Assembly: GCA_905233835.1 (NCBI GenBank)
Contig: CAJOGB010000003.1
Coordinates: 1-36,120 of the forward strand
Origin: an uncultured Lachnospiraceae bacterium
GTDB lineage: Bacteria; Bacillota; Clostridia; Lachnospirales; Lachnospiraceae
Length of the DNA stretch: 36,120 nt
Direction: 5' to 3'
Under the pieces are notes generated by a model that worked only from the letters and a program-made list of their open reading frames with translations, did no database searches and was not told the DNA's origin. How positions within the stretch are numbered: the stretch's first letter is position 1; each line of letters begins with the position of its first letter. Made by a program: the position numbers and the translations under genes. Below, in pieces: positions 1-8,377 of this stretch.

Positions 1-588
1 ATTGAAGACGTGGATATTTGTGCCTGCTGTGCGCCCCATGTAAAAAACACCACAGAGGTGGGGCTTTTAAAAATATTGGATGCCGCTGCTTATAAGGGCG
101 GAATTCGTATTTCCATTCTTTGCGGTATGCGTGCGCTTTTTCATTATCGGGATTGTTTAAATCGCTGCATTTTGATTTCACAGCTAACTTCCAAACCACA
201 GGAAGAGATTGTGGAAGCGGTGCAGCAGCAAAAGGATAGCATCGGCACGTTGCAGCAGCAGATTTTTTCTTTACAAAAAAAACTGCTTCGAATGCAGGTA
301 AAAACGGTAGATAAAGATGCTTCCGATGTCATTCTTTTTGTGGAAGGTGTGGATACAAATGTGATTCGCTATCAGATTAATGAACTGACTTTATCCCATC
401 CGGGATACTGTGGGATCTTTAATAAAAACGAAACCGGATATAATTTCATCATCGGTTCCAAAGAAAAGGATTGCAACGAGATCGGAAAGCATCTTCGAGA
501 GAAATTCTCTGCAAAGTGCGGTGGAAAATCCGTAATGATTCAAGGCTCTCTGGAGGCTACGGAAGAAGATATAAGAAACATATTTTAA
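1..588 (+). CDS. Alanyl-tRNA editing protein (AlaX/DHHA1 type), 3' part
   Basis: The reading frame is open to the left edge (it starts I-E-D-V before the track's GTG), so the gene begins outside the window. The visible part opens with a C-x3-H zinc motif (CCAPH), followed by GGIRI and LCGMRA, as in the tRNA_SAD (second additional domain) of AlaX and of alanyl-tRNA synthetase. A coiled-coil-like stretch (about residues 60-100) and a DHHA1-like C-terminus follow. Proteins of this kind hydrolyse Ser or Gly mischarged on tRNA-Ala in trans. The upstream HxxxH zinc half-site would lie outside the window. The gene ends at a strong hairpin terminator. Family assignment is good; exact AlaX subclass is not determined. 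Confidence 0.8.
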   Translation: MEDVDICACCAPHVKNTTEVGLLKILDAAAYKGGIRISILCGMRALFHYRDCLNRCILISQLTSKPQEEIVEAVQQQKDSIGTLQQQIFSLQKKLLRMQVKTVDKDASDVILFVEGVDTNVIRYQINELTLSHPGYCGIFNKNETGYNFIIGSKEKDCNEIGKHLREKFSAKCGGKSVMIQGSLEATEEDIRNIF

Positions 589-593
589 CGAAA

Positions 594-636
594 GAAAACT
601 CGGGCAAAAGGTGCTCCCTCGTGCCCGAGTTTTTTA
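594..636. terminator. Bidirectional rho-independent terminator
   Basis: ACTCGGGCA (598-606) pairs with TGCCCGAGT (622-630), flanked by an A-tract on the left and a T-tract on the right. It sits between the 3' ends of the + strand AlaX gene and the - strand EAL pseudogene, so it can serve both. Confidence 0.9.
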
Positions 637-2531
637 TTAATTTTTCTTTTTTGTAAAGTATTCGGAAAGCTTATCAATAGGTACCGGCTTTGCGTAATTA
701 AATCCTTGGATGTAATCAAAACCGTGCTTGATACTGAACTGTTTTTGCTCTTCCGTTTCCACGCCTTCCACCAAAGGAGAAATGTTTGACTCCTTCAACA
801 TGTGAATTAAGGCATGAATCATTTCCTCGGTCATGTGCCGTTCAATCCAGTCATCTGGATCAACAAAACAGACAAATTGACGAAGTTTGAATAACCGGTT
901 CCGAAATCATCCAGGTAAAAACTGATGCCTTCGTCGCTCATGCTTTGCATGTTGGAAGCAACTACATCAGCGTTTTCGTACATACTGCTTTCGGTAACCT
1001 CTAAGCGAACCTTGGAAGGATTGATACCGTTTTTCTCTATGATTTCGATTAAATCATCGGTCATCTTCTTAATGGACAATTCAATGGGTGAGCAGTTTAC
1101 TGTAATACACTCAAATTCGTATTCGTCCTGAATGCGTTTAATCTCTTCACACACCTTATTTAAAATAATCTTTGTCAACGGATGGATACAGCTGTTGGCT
1201 TCCGCAATCGGAATAAACTGTCCCGGTCCTAAAATCTTTCCGTCAATTTCAAGTCGCATCAGAGCCTCTGCGCTTAAGAAGGCTTCTTTTTCTACGGAAT
1301 AAATGGGCTGTGCGTATGCCAACACACGAATGTCATCCAAATCACGTTTATCGCGGATGTCTTCAATGGCCAAATGGATACGGTAGTATTCCATAAATTC
1401 GGTAATCTCTTTTGTGCCGGAGAAAATTTCTTCGTTTTCAATGGTCGGACTTAATCGATCGCACAAAAAGGTGTAATAGTGTTGAAGAATATCCAAGCTC
1501 GACAAAAACGGATGGCTGCCCATGCCGATGGCTTTGTAGGAAGCGGGGAAATATCCGTATCCCGTAGGGGAGTTAATGATATTTGTCACTTCGTTAAAGT
1601 AATCAATGGCAGTGGTCTTTTTATCCAAGAAAGCAAATGCCGCATAGGTGCTTCCGGAGATTCGGTAGCAGTGACTGGTAGGGCAAATGCGTTCCGTACG
1701 ACGTGCCACATCCGTAAGCATATGGTGAATCGTGGACTCCTGAATCAAAAGCGTTGTTTTTTCAAGCTGTGGAACCATAACATATACAATGGCGAAGTCT
1801 TTGTTCTTTTTCATCGCCTTTGCAATGATGGTGTTTAACGGATCGGCAGACTGCATACCGGTTTCTTCGTCGTAGGGATTACTGTGGAATAAAAGGTAGC
1901 AGGCCATGAAAGGCAAAATATAGGTTAACCCGATAAATACGGTTCTCGGGATCAAAAGCTGAACCACTAAAGTAATGCCGATGGCGGTGATGAAAATCTG
2001 TCCGCTAAGCAATACGATCTTCGGTACTCGTTTGTAATTGGATACCACTACCGCAAACATCATTACACAGGCAATGAGTCCCGTGGAAGAACAGAAAGAA
2101 ATAAAGTGCTCAAACAATTCCACATCATTTAAAAACGGTTGGTTAAGTTTTCGGTAGAAAAAGAAATAGCCAAAACCGATTCCGGCATATAAGACGATGG
2201 TAATAATCGTACTGTAGCGTGAGCGTTTTTTAAATTCTTTTGTTTCGCCGAAGACGAGATAGTAGACATAGGAAAAAATAATGTTTAAAACCGCTATATA
2301 GGTAGTTGCGTATAAAAAGAAACATGCCAATATAAACGGGTTCGACGTAATCTGATATACATATTTTTGACTTCCTATTAATAATAGCAGACAACTGCCG
2401 ATCAGACCGATAATCAGACCGGCTAAATTGATATAGAAACCTTTTGTCTTTTTGGGATTGGAATAGAATAAGAAAAAGATAATCAATAATCCAATCAAAA
2501 GGCTGGAATATTCTCCGTATACGTTAATCAT
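637..2531 (-). pseudogene. Membrane GGDEF(degenerate)-EAL protein, frameshifted in the EAL domain
   Basis: Two consecutive ORFs (566 and 65 codons) form one broken gene. The first has about eight N-terminal hydrophobic helices (residues 1-220), a GGDEF-like region with no GGDEF motif, and most of an EAL phosphodiesterase domain: SAEALMR (the EAL glutamate), VNCSP, LEVTES and DDFGTGYSN. It leaves frame just after NFVNL. The second ORF, in another frame, carries the rest of the EAL fold (EGVETEEQ, then QGFNYAKP). The expected LPFxxIKID stretch with the catalytic lysine is not recognisable in either frame, and the DDFG-to-EGVET spacing looks shorter than usual, so a small deletion probably accompanies the frameshift. 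An intact version would degrade cyclic-di-GMP at the membrane. A sequencing error alone would not restore the missing segment. Confidence 0.8.
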
Positions 2532-2642
2532 AAATATTTACACTCACCAAGTTTTCTGTTATTTGAGGTCAATATTAACCCCATCATCCTCATTTTTCCA
2601 TATTTATAGTGTATTGGCAATACAAATTTGAAAATTTGTTCA

Positions 2643-2671
2643 TTGAAAAAAGGCTTTTCGAGACCTAAAAT
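2643..2671 (+). promoter_or_regulatory. Sigma-A-like promoter of the radical SAM gene
   Basis: TTGAAA (2643-2648), 17-nt spacer, TAAAAT (2666-2671), about 50 nt before the start codon. The rest of the 193-nt gap between the divergent genes shows nothing else I can name. Confidence 0.6.
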
Positions 2672-2724
2672 CACTATCAGGATGAAAATGTGAGGTTATA
2701 TTATTTTTAATTAGGAGGATGATT

Positions 2725-4209
2725 ATGGCTTCTGTAGCAGAAAATATGAAACACGCAGCGGAACGTCAGGCTTTTTCGATTGCTATCGACGGCTTCTTAA
2801 ACCATTTGGATAAGAAGAACTATAAGGAAAGAACCGAGACCTACGTTAAGCTTGTAAACATGGCTGAAAAGTTCTTTGGAAAAATCGACGAGAACACTTT
2901 AAATAAGGTTCGTGCCGCAGTTTCCAATCCGGATAACCGTTGGGTGAAGTACATCAATAAGATTATCGATGAAACCAATCCGAAGTTTGCAAAGAAGTTT
3001 ATCTTAAACTTAGGATACGAAGCATTCTTCCGCGGAACAAAGATGATTCGTGCAAACCGTGAGAAGTATGGTTGTAATATTCCTTGGTTAATTCTTTTCG
3101 ATCCCACCATGGCATGTAACATGCACTGTGTAGGATGCTGGTCAGGAACCTACGGACATAAAGCAAATCTTACCTTTGAAGATATGGATAAGATCGTTAC
3201 CGAAGGTAAAGAACTTGGTGTTTACCTTTATATGATGACCGGTGGTGAACCGATGGTTCGTAAGGCAGACATCATTAAGCTTTGCGAAAAGCATAACGAT
3301 TGTATCTTTGCGGCATATTCCAACTCTACATTAATCGATGAGGAACTTTGCAAGAAGGTAGTGGAACTCGGAAACTTAACCTTCATGCTTTCTATCGAAG
3401 GAACACCGGATACCAACGATGCACGTCGTGGTGAGGGTCACTATGCAGCAGTTATGAAAGCAATGGATCTTTTGAAAGAGTACGGTATCGTTTACGGTAC
3501 ATCCATTTGCTATACCAGAGATAACATTGAAGCAGTTACCAGTGATGATTTCTTAAGATTTATTTCATCTAAGGGTGCTCGTTTCGGATTCTACTTCCAC
3601 TACATGCCGGTTGGAAACAATGCGGTACCGGAATTAATGCCGACAGTAGAGCAGCGTAGAAAGATGATTGAAAAGATTCGTCAGGTTCGTTCTAAGGACT
3701 GTGATATCGAATTCTATCCGATGGACTTCCAGAACGACGGAGAATATGTAGGCGGATGTATTGCCGGAGGAAGAAACTACTTCCACATTAACTCAAACGG
3801 TGATGCCGAGCCTTGCGTATTTATTCACTACTCAGATACAAACATCCATACACACAGCATTTTAGAGATGTTACAGTCTCCGTTGTTTATGGAGTATCAT
3901 AAAGGACAGCCCTTCAATCGTAACCATTTACGTCCGTGCCCGATGCTTGAGAATCCGAAGCTCCTTCGTGAGATGGTTGCTCGAAGCGGTGCACACCAGA
4001 CAAACCTTGAGTCTCCGGAAGAAGTAGATCACCTTTGTGCAAAGTGCGATCACTATGCAGAGGAGTGGGGCGTTGTTGCGGATGAAGTTTGGGCAAGCCA
4101 GACACATCATAAGAAAAACTACGAGAATTACTCGAAAGAACATCGTGAGCATCCGGAATTGGCTGCTTTCGAAGAGCTTGAAGAAAAGAGTGAAAGTAAA
4201 GTAGGTTAA
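2725..4209 (+). CDS. Radical SAM protein with SPASM-like C-terminus, function unknown
   Basis: The protein has 494 residues. The radical SAM [4Fe-4S] motif C-x3-C-x2-C is at C131/C135/C138 (CNMHCVGC), and the SAM-contacting GGEP is near residues 173-176. The C-terminal half has further cysteines (GGCIAGG, EPCVF, RPCPM, CAKC) with the spacing and GDAEPC signature of SPASM-type auxiliary clusters. The N-terminal 110 residues are helical and unlike a standard domain. I chose ATG 2725 rather than the track's 2719, because AGGAGG (2713-2718) abuts 2719 but lies 6 nt from 2725. The gene is monocistronic, with its own promoter and terminator. SPASM proteins often modify peptides or proteins, but no precursor peptide gene is adjacent, so the substrate is unknown. 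Confidence 0.85.
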   Translation: MASVAENMKHAAERQAFSIAIDGFLNHLDKKNYKERTETYVKLVNMAEKFFGKIDENTLNKVRAAVSNPDNRWVKYINKIIDETNPKFAKKFILNLGYEAFFRGTKMIRANREKYGCNIPWLILFDPTMACNMHCVGCWSGTYGHKANLTFEDMDKIVTEGKELGVYLYMMTGGEPMVRKADIIKLCEKHNDCIFAAYSNSTLIDEELCKKVVELGNLTFMLSIEGTPDTNDARRGEGHYAAVMKAMDLLKEYGIVYGTSICYTRDNIEAVTSDDFLRFISSKGARFGFYFHYMPVGNNAVPELMPTVEQRRKMIEKIRQVRSKDCDIEFYPMDFQNDGEYVGGCIAGGRNYFHINSNGDAEPCVFIHYSDTNIHTHSILEMLQSPLFMEYHKGQPFNRNHLRPCPMLENPKLLREMVARSGAHQTNLESPEEVDHLCAKCDHYAEEWGVVADEVWASQTHHKKNYENYSKEHREHPELAAFEELEEKSESKVG

Positions 4210-4224
4210 TCTTTATTAAAACAT

Positions 4225-4295
4225 AAAAAACGTAGCATACATTTTTGCCGGGTGCATAAAAAAGCACTCTATACAAAAAGTATGCTACGTTTTTT
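4225..4295. terminator. Bidirectional terminator, long stem
   Basis: A 16-bp perfect inverted repeat (AAAAAACGTAGCATAC, 4225-4240, with its complement at 4280-4295) lies between the convergent radical SAM and yigZ genes. Its 39-nt loop contains a smaller GTGC/GCAC hairpin. A/T tails on both sides allow termination in both directions. Confidence 0.85.
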
Positions 4296-4300
4296 ATTGT

Positions 4301-4942
4301 TTAAAATTGAATTAGTTTTCCTTCAGAGATTCCGTAGCTGCATTTTTCAATCTCTTCGATTTTTATCTGGGCGTTGGTTTGGTTGATTAATTCTTTTTTT
4401 AACGATTCAACTTCTTCTTCGTCTACGTACACGTGGAAGACCACCCGGTCACTGTAGGCGCTGTCTGCGATAAAAATGTTCTTTTCATTTAAAAGATACT
4501 GTACTTTCCCCAAAAGACCATAATCAATATCTAAGGAGAGATGAAAGCCCTCGTGGCGTTCTAAAAGCGTACAAGCGGCCAAGCCTTCTTCAGTGGCTTT
4601 TGTGTACGCCCGAACCAATCCGCCGGTGCCTAAGAGTACGCCACCGAAGTATCGGGTAACCACGGCGCAGACGTTATGGACATTTGCCCCCAAAAGAACG
4701 TCCAACATGGGGTGACCTGCAGTGCCGGAGGGTTCTCCGTCGTCGGAAGAACGAACCAGTTCGTTTTTGTCTCCGATGAGATAGGCAAAGCAGTTATGTC
4801 TGGCGTCGTAGTGTTCTTTCTTTTTCTCGGCAATAAAGGAAAGAGCCTCTTTTTCACTGTGAACGGAGGCGATGGCGCCGATAAAAGTTTATTTTTTTTC
4901 GACGATTTTTCCTTCGCCGTTTTCCAAGATTTCGTATTCCAT
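4301..4942 (-). pseudogene. yigZ: YigZ/IMPACT-family protein, interrupted by one in-frame stop
   Basis: Reading from ATG 4942 gives MEYEILENGEGKIVEKK, then TAA (4891-4889). The same frame continues without a gap as TFIGAIASVHSEKEALSFIA, includes ARHNCFAY and SSDDGEPSGTAG (hallmarks of the UPF0029/IMPACT domain), and joins the track's 135-codon ORF (RYFGGVLLGTGGLVRAY). Total length would be about 213 residues, normal for YigZ. The stop stands where family members usually have Ser (EKKSTFIG), so TCA to TAA is the simplest change. No ATG, GTG or TTG occurs between the stop and ATG 4708, which lies after the DDGEPSGTAG motif, so reinitiation would give a truncated protein. A base-calling error at the end of the A8 run is possible but would need to be a substitution. 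Confidence 0.8.
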
Positions 4943-4949
4943 AATCCAC

Positions 4950-4955
4950 ATTATA
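4950..4955 (-). promoter_or_regulatory. -10 element close to yigZ ATG (possible leaderless start)
   Basis: A perfect TATAAT on the - strand ends 7 nt before the yigZ ATG (4942). No Shine-Dalgarno lies between them. No good -35 is visible. Confidence 0.4.
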
Positions 4956-5003
4956 TGCAATGGAATGCAGAAACGCCATAGACTTTCTATAAATGTGATT
5001 TTC

Positions 5004-5012
5004 TGTTATAAT
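5004..5012 (+). promoter_or_regulatory. Extended -10 promoter of the PBP gene
   Basis: TGTTATAAT (extended -10) lies 31 nt before ATG 5044. The -35 region is weak (TTTCTA at 4984-4989 with 17-nt spacing). Confidence 0.5.
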
Positions 5013-5043
5013 ATCTAAAGCTATGTGCTAAAAAGGAGTTTCT

Positions 5044-7560
5044 ATGAATTACGGAAAGAAAAACTTAAAGAAGAACAGACAAACTCTTTCAAACAAAAAA
5101 TCAAAAGCAAAAAAGAAATTTGCCATATCCTTCCTTCGTACCTTCGTCATCTGTATTGCACTGGTGATTGTAGGTGCCTTGGGAGTGGCATCCGTTTATA
5201 CCACCAGATTGGTTTCCAATCTTCCAGATGCATCTACCATAGATATTTCACCCAATGGTTATTCCACTACCATTTACGATGCTTCCGGTGCGGAAATCGA
5301 GAATCTCGCAGCATCCGGAGCAAACCGTGAGTATGTGGAACTGTCTCAGATCCCCGAGGATTTGCAGCATGCATTTGTGGCCATTGAGGATGCCAGATTC
5401 TATGAGCATAACGGTATCGACGTACAAGGTATTCTTCGTGCCGTATGGATCGATCTTATCAGTGTGGTAGGAGGAAATCGTGCATCTCAGGGTGCATCCA
5501 CCATTACACAGCAGTTATTAAAGAATAACTACTTTACCACATGGACTTCCGAGAATTCCTTTAAGGATCGACTGGACCGAAAGATTCAGGAACAGTATTT
5601 GGCGATTCAGATTGAAAAAGTAGTTACCAAAGATCAGATTTTGGAAAACTATTTAAATACCATTAACTTGGGACAAAACACCCTGGGTGTTCAGTCTGCT
5701 TCCCGGCGGTATTTTAATAAGGATGTAAGCCAATTAACTCTTTCCGAGAGTGCGGTTATCGCCGGAATCACACAGAATCCGTCAAAGTATAACCCGATAT
5801 CAAAACCGGAGGAGAATGCGAAGAGACGGAAAAAGGTCCTTAAAAACATGTTGGAGCAGGGATACATCGATGAGAAAGCCTATAATGCGGCATTAGATGA
5901 TGATGTATACGATCGAATCCAGGTAGTAAATAACGAGATGACCTCTTCTTCCACCTCTTACTTTGTGGATGCCCTAACCGATCAGGTGGTTAAGGATTTG
6001 GTGGAGCAAAAGGGTTACAGCGAGACCGAAGCATATCAAAAATTGTATGCCGGCGGTTTGTCCATTTATTCCACACAGGATACGGAAATTCAGTCCATCG
6101 TGGAAAGTGAGATTAACAATAAGGAAAATTACGCGACGGATCCGAAGGTTTCCTTCAGCTACAGACTTACCATCACAAAGGCGGACGGAAGTCTGGAAAA
6201 CTACAGTGAACAGACCATGCTTTCCTACTATCAGAAAGCTAATAAAAACTACTCTATCAACTTTAAGTCTGAGGAAGAGGCACAGGCTGCCGTCGATGCC
6301 TACAAGGCAGAACTTATGGAGCCGGGAGATACCATTTCCGAAGCAGGCGAGTCTTTGACCTTTACGTTACAGCCGCAGGCGGCTATGACGGTTATGGATC
6401 AGTCTACCGGTCACGTGGTGGCTTTGGTTGGTGGACGTGGTGAAAAGACTGCCAGCAAGACCTTAAACCGTGCCACGGGTATTACCCGTCAGCCGGGTTC
6501 TACCTTTAAAGTATTGGCGGCTTATGTTCCTGCTTTGGATGCCGGCGGTCTTACACTTGCATCCGTACAGGACGATGCTCCTATGACTTATGCAAACGGA
6601 ACACCGCTTTCCAACTACGATAATCATTATCGCGGTTACACCAATATCCGTACCGCCATTACCTACTCCATTAACGTGGTAACGGTAAAGACCTTAACGG
6701 AAATCGGTACTTCCTTAGGATTTAATTACGCACAGAAACTTGGAATCACTACACTTGATTCCGGAGATAATAACCAGTCCCTTTGCTTGGGCGGTATTAC
6801 AAACGGTGTTACCAATTTGGAACTTACCGCAGCCTATGCCACCATCGCAAACGCCGGTCGTTACAATAAGCCGGTATTCTATACTAAGGTGTTGGATCGA
6901 AACGGCGAGGTACTTTTGGACACCACCGAAAACGAATCTACGGAAGTGTTAAAACCTACAACTGCTTGGTTGATTACCAATGCCATGAGAGATGTTATGA
7001 CAGCCGGAACCGGTGGACGTGCAAACTTCAGCGGAATGGCGGTAGCCGGAAAATCCGGAACGACCACAAAGGATCGTGATACGGTATTCTGCGGATTCAC
7101 TCCGTATTACACGGCTTCCATTTGGGGCGGATTTGATGATAATACACCGCAGTCTAATACCACATATTCAAAGAATATTTGGCGTGAAGTTATGAAAAAG
7201 ATTCATGCGAACTTGCAGAACACAGACTTTACAAAGCCGGAGGGCATTGTTCAGGTGGCTGTCTGCAGTAAGTCCGGACTTTTGCCCATTGAAGGTGTAT
7301 GTGACTGCGATCCGAGAGGTTCCATGGTTTATACGGAATATTTTGCCGAAGGAACGGAACCTACCGAGTACTGTGATCACCATACGCAAATCGATGGTGT
7401 GACCTATATTGTCGGAGCGTCAGAAGGAACCGATGATACCGCATTTGCGGTACCGGGAAGTCTCCTTTCACCGGTGGAAGAAATCCATGCGGATGCGGCC
7501 TACGATCCGGCGGCAGGAGTAAATATTGGAGATATTCAAGTGGAAATCCCGCCTATGTAA
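5044..7560 (+). CDS. Class A penicillin-binding protein (bifunctional transglycosylase/transpeptidase)
   Basis: The 838-residue protein has a Lys-rich cytoplasmic tail and one membrane anchor (about 27-52). The GT51 transglycosylase domain includes AIEDARFYEH (catalytic Glu115) and GASTITQQLLKN. The transpeptidase domain has all three motifs: S486-T-F-K489, S542-I-N544 and K670-S-G. It polymerises lipid II into glycan strands and cross-links stem peptides outside the membrane. The C-terminal tail after the transpeptidase (about 735-838) is acidic and low in complexity. AAAAGGAG gives a good ribosome site for ATG 5044. It is a single-gene unit with an extended -10 promoter and a strong terminator. 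It is a PBP1a/ponA-type enzyme; I do not assign a specific paralogue name. Confidence 0.95.
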   Translation: MNYGKKNLKKNRQTLSNKKSKAKKKFAISFLRTFVICIALVIVGALGVASVYTTRLVSNLPDASTIDISPNGYSTTIYDASGAEIENLAASGANREYVELSQIPEDLQHAFVAIEDARFYEHNGIDVQGILRAVWIDLISVVGGNRASQGASTITQQLLKNNYFTTWTSENSFKDRLDRKIQEQYLAIQIEKVVTKDQILENYLNTINLGQNTLGVQSASRRYFNKDVSQLTLSESAVIAGITQNPSKYNPISKPEENAKRRKKVLKNMLEQGYIDEKAYNAALDDDVYDRIQVVNNEMTSSSTSYFVDALTDQVVKDLVEQKGYSETEAYQKLYAGGLSIYSTQDTEIQSIVESEINNKENYATDPKVSFSYRLTITKADGSLENYSEQTMLSYYQKANKNYSINFKSEEEAQAAVDAYKAELMEPGDTISEAGESLTFTLQPQAAMTVMDQSTGHVVALVGGRGEKTASKTLNRATGITRQPGSTFKVLAAYVPALDAGGLTLASVQDDAPMTYANGTPLSNYDNHYRGYTNIRTAITYSINVVTVKTLTEIGTSLGFNYAQKLGITTLDSGDNNQSLCLGGITNGVTNLELTAAYATIANAGRYNKPVFYTKVLDRNGEVLLDTTENESTEVLKPTTAWLITNAMRDVMTAGTGGRANFSGMAVAGKSGTTTKDRDTVFCGFTPYYTASIWGGFDDNTPQSNTTYSKNIWREVMKKIHANLQNTDFTKPEGIVQVAVCSKSGLLPIEGVCDCDPRGSMVYTEYFAEGTEPTEYCDHHTQIDGVTYIVGASEGTDDTAFAVPGSLLSPVEEIHADAAYDPAAGVNIGDIQVEIPPM

Positions 7561-7581
7561 ATAAAAAAATAAGAAATAATA

Positions 7582-7636
7582 AAAAGGGACGGTTCTTTTG
7601 TCTCCCTCTCGGGAGACAAAAAGAACCGTCCCTTTT
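7582..7636. terminator. Long near-perfect hairpin terminator (REP-like sequence)
   Basis: An arm of about 25 bp begins AAAAGGGACGGTTCTTTT and runs to GTCTCCC (7582-7606). It folds on 7611-7636 with a single one-base bulge and a 4-nt loop. It lies between the convergent PBP and export-protein genes. Confidence 0.85.
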
Positions 7637-7649
7637 ATTAAGTTATAAT

Positions 7650-8117
7650 TTACATATGCAAGAGAGAAAGAACTCCTGCGGCACCTACGCCCATAATAAT
7701 TCCTGCGAGGATAACGCCGCAAACAATGGCAAGTACGCTTTTCTTAAAGTCCATATCCAACAAGGATGCCGCCAGTGTTCCTGTCCAAGCGCCGGTTCCC
7801 GGTACCGGAATTCCCACGAATAAAAAGAGAGCAACATATAAGCCCTGTCCGGTTTTTTCCTGAAGCTTTACACCGCCTTTATGACCTTTTTCCAGGCAGA
7901 AAGTAAAGAATCCGCCGATGATCGGTTTATCTTTTCCCCATTCCAGAACCTTTCTTGCAAAGAAGAAAATAATCGGAACCGGAATCATGTTTCCCAAAAT
8001 ACAGACGGGATAAAGAATTCTCGGATCAAGTCCCATGGCAAGTCCCGTAGGTACCGCCACGCGAAGTTCAATTAATGGAACCATGGAAATAAAGAAACAA
8101 ATTATGTACTGTAACAT
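7650..8117 (-). CDS. Putative small multidrug export family membrane protein (COG2426-like)
   Basis: The 155-residue hydrophobic protein has about four membrane segments. The N-terminal signature PLIELRVAVPTGLAMGLDP and the motif GIPVPGTGAWTGTLAAS are typical of the Sm_multidrug_ex family. Transport of drugs is only a family annotation; the real substrate is unknown. TAGGAGGGCAAT precedes ATG 8117, a strong ribosome site. It is transcribed towards the PBP gene and stops at the shared hairpin. Confidence 0.8.
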   Translation of the reverse strand: MLQYIICFFISMVPLIELRVAVPTGLAMGLDPRILYPVCILGNMIPVPIIFFFARKVLEWGKDKPIIGGFFTFCLEKGHKGGVKLQEKTGQGLYVALFLFVGIPVPGTGAWTGTLAASLLDMDFKKSVLAIVCGVILAGIIMGVGAAGVLSLLHM

Positions 8118-8143
8118 ATTGCCCTCCTAAATTTTCATAAAAC

Positions 8144-8174
8144 AAAAGGCTTTGATAAAACTATCAAAGCCTTT
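8144..8174 (-). terminator. Terminator of tRNA-Gln
   Basis: AAAGGCTTTGATA (8145-8157) pairs with TATCAAAGCCTTT (8162-8174) around a 4-nt loop. On the - strand it is followed by a T-rich run directly downstream of the tRNA. Confidence 0.85.
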
Positions 8175-8182
8175 AGGATAAG

Positions 8183-8255
8183 CTGCCCAGCAAGGATTCG
8201 AACCTTGGAAATGACGGAGTCAGAGTCCGTTGCCTTACCGCTTGGCGACTGGGCA
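8183..8255 (-). tRNA. tRNA-Gln (anticodon CUG)
   Basis: The 73-nt cloverleaf reads on the - strand. The acceptor stem is TGCCCAG/CTGGGCA with discriminator G (8183), and the D-arm is CGCCAAGCGGTAAGGC. The anticodon stem ACGGA/TCCGT encloses loop CTCTGAC, so the anticodon is CUG (codon CAG). The T-arm contains GGTTCGAATCC. The U1-A72 pair is characteristic of bacterial tRNA-Gln. CCA is not encoded. It has its own promoter and terminator. Confidence 0.95.
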
Positions 8256-8289
8256 TCAGTGACTGCTTTTTAGCAGGTCAACAATAGGT

Positions 8290-8318
8290 ATTATACTTAA
8301 GGCGGTATAAGAATGCAA
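8290..8318 (-). promoter_or_regulatory. Promoter of tRNA-Gln
   Basis: On the - strand: TTGCAT (8318-8313), 17-nt spacer, TATAAT (8295-8290). Confidence 0.75.
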
Positions 8319-8327
8319 GCATTTTTT

Positions 8328-8356
8328 TAGAAAAAACAGAAAAATTATGATATAAT
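8328..8356 (+). promoter_or_regulatory. Promoter of the GDPD gene
   Basis: TAGAAA (8328-8333), 17-nt spacer ending in TGA, TATAAT (8351-8356), an extended -10. It is back to back with the tRNA promoter. Confidence 0.65.
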
Positions 8357-8377
8357 CCTAACTTCAGGAGAATTGTC

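Noticed and set aside
637-834. The 65-codon ORF as an independent small gene
   Set aside because: It encodes the C-terminal end of an EAL domain (EGVETEEQ, QGF...KP) and abuts the upstream fragment, so it is part of one broken gene.
840-900. Fragment FVCFVDPDDWIERH in the second frame as a piece of a family 2 glycosyltransferase
   Set aside because: The resemblance to GT2 'FVDxDDWI' is over about 10 residues only and has no glycosyltransferase context; chance or deletion junction is more likely.
4630-4857. Track ORF of 75 codons overlapping yigZ
   Set aside because: It is in the wrong frame; the IMPACT-domain frame reads through the same DNA.
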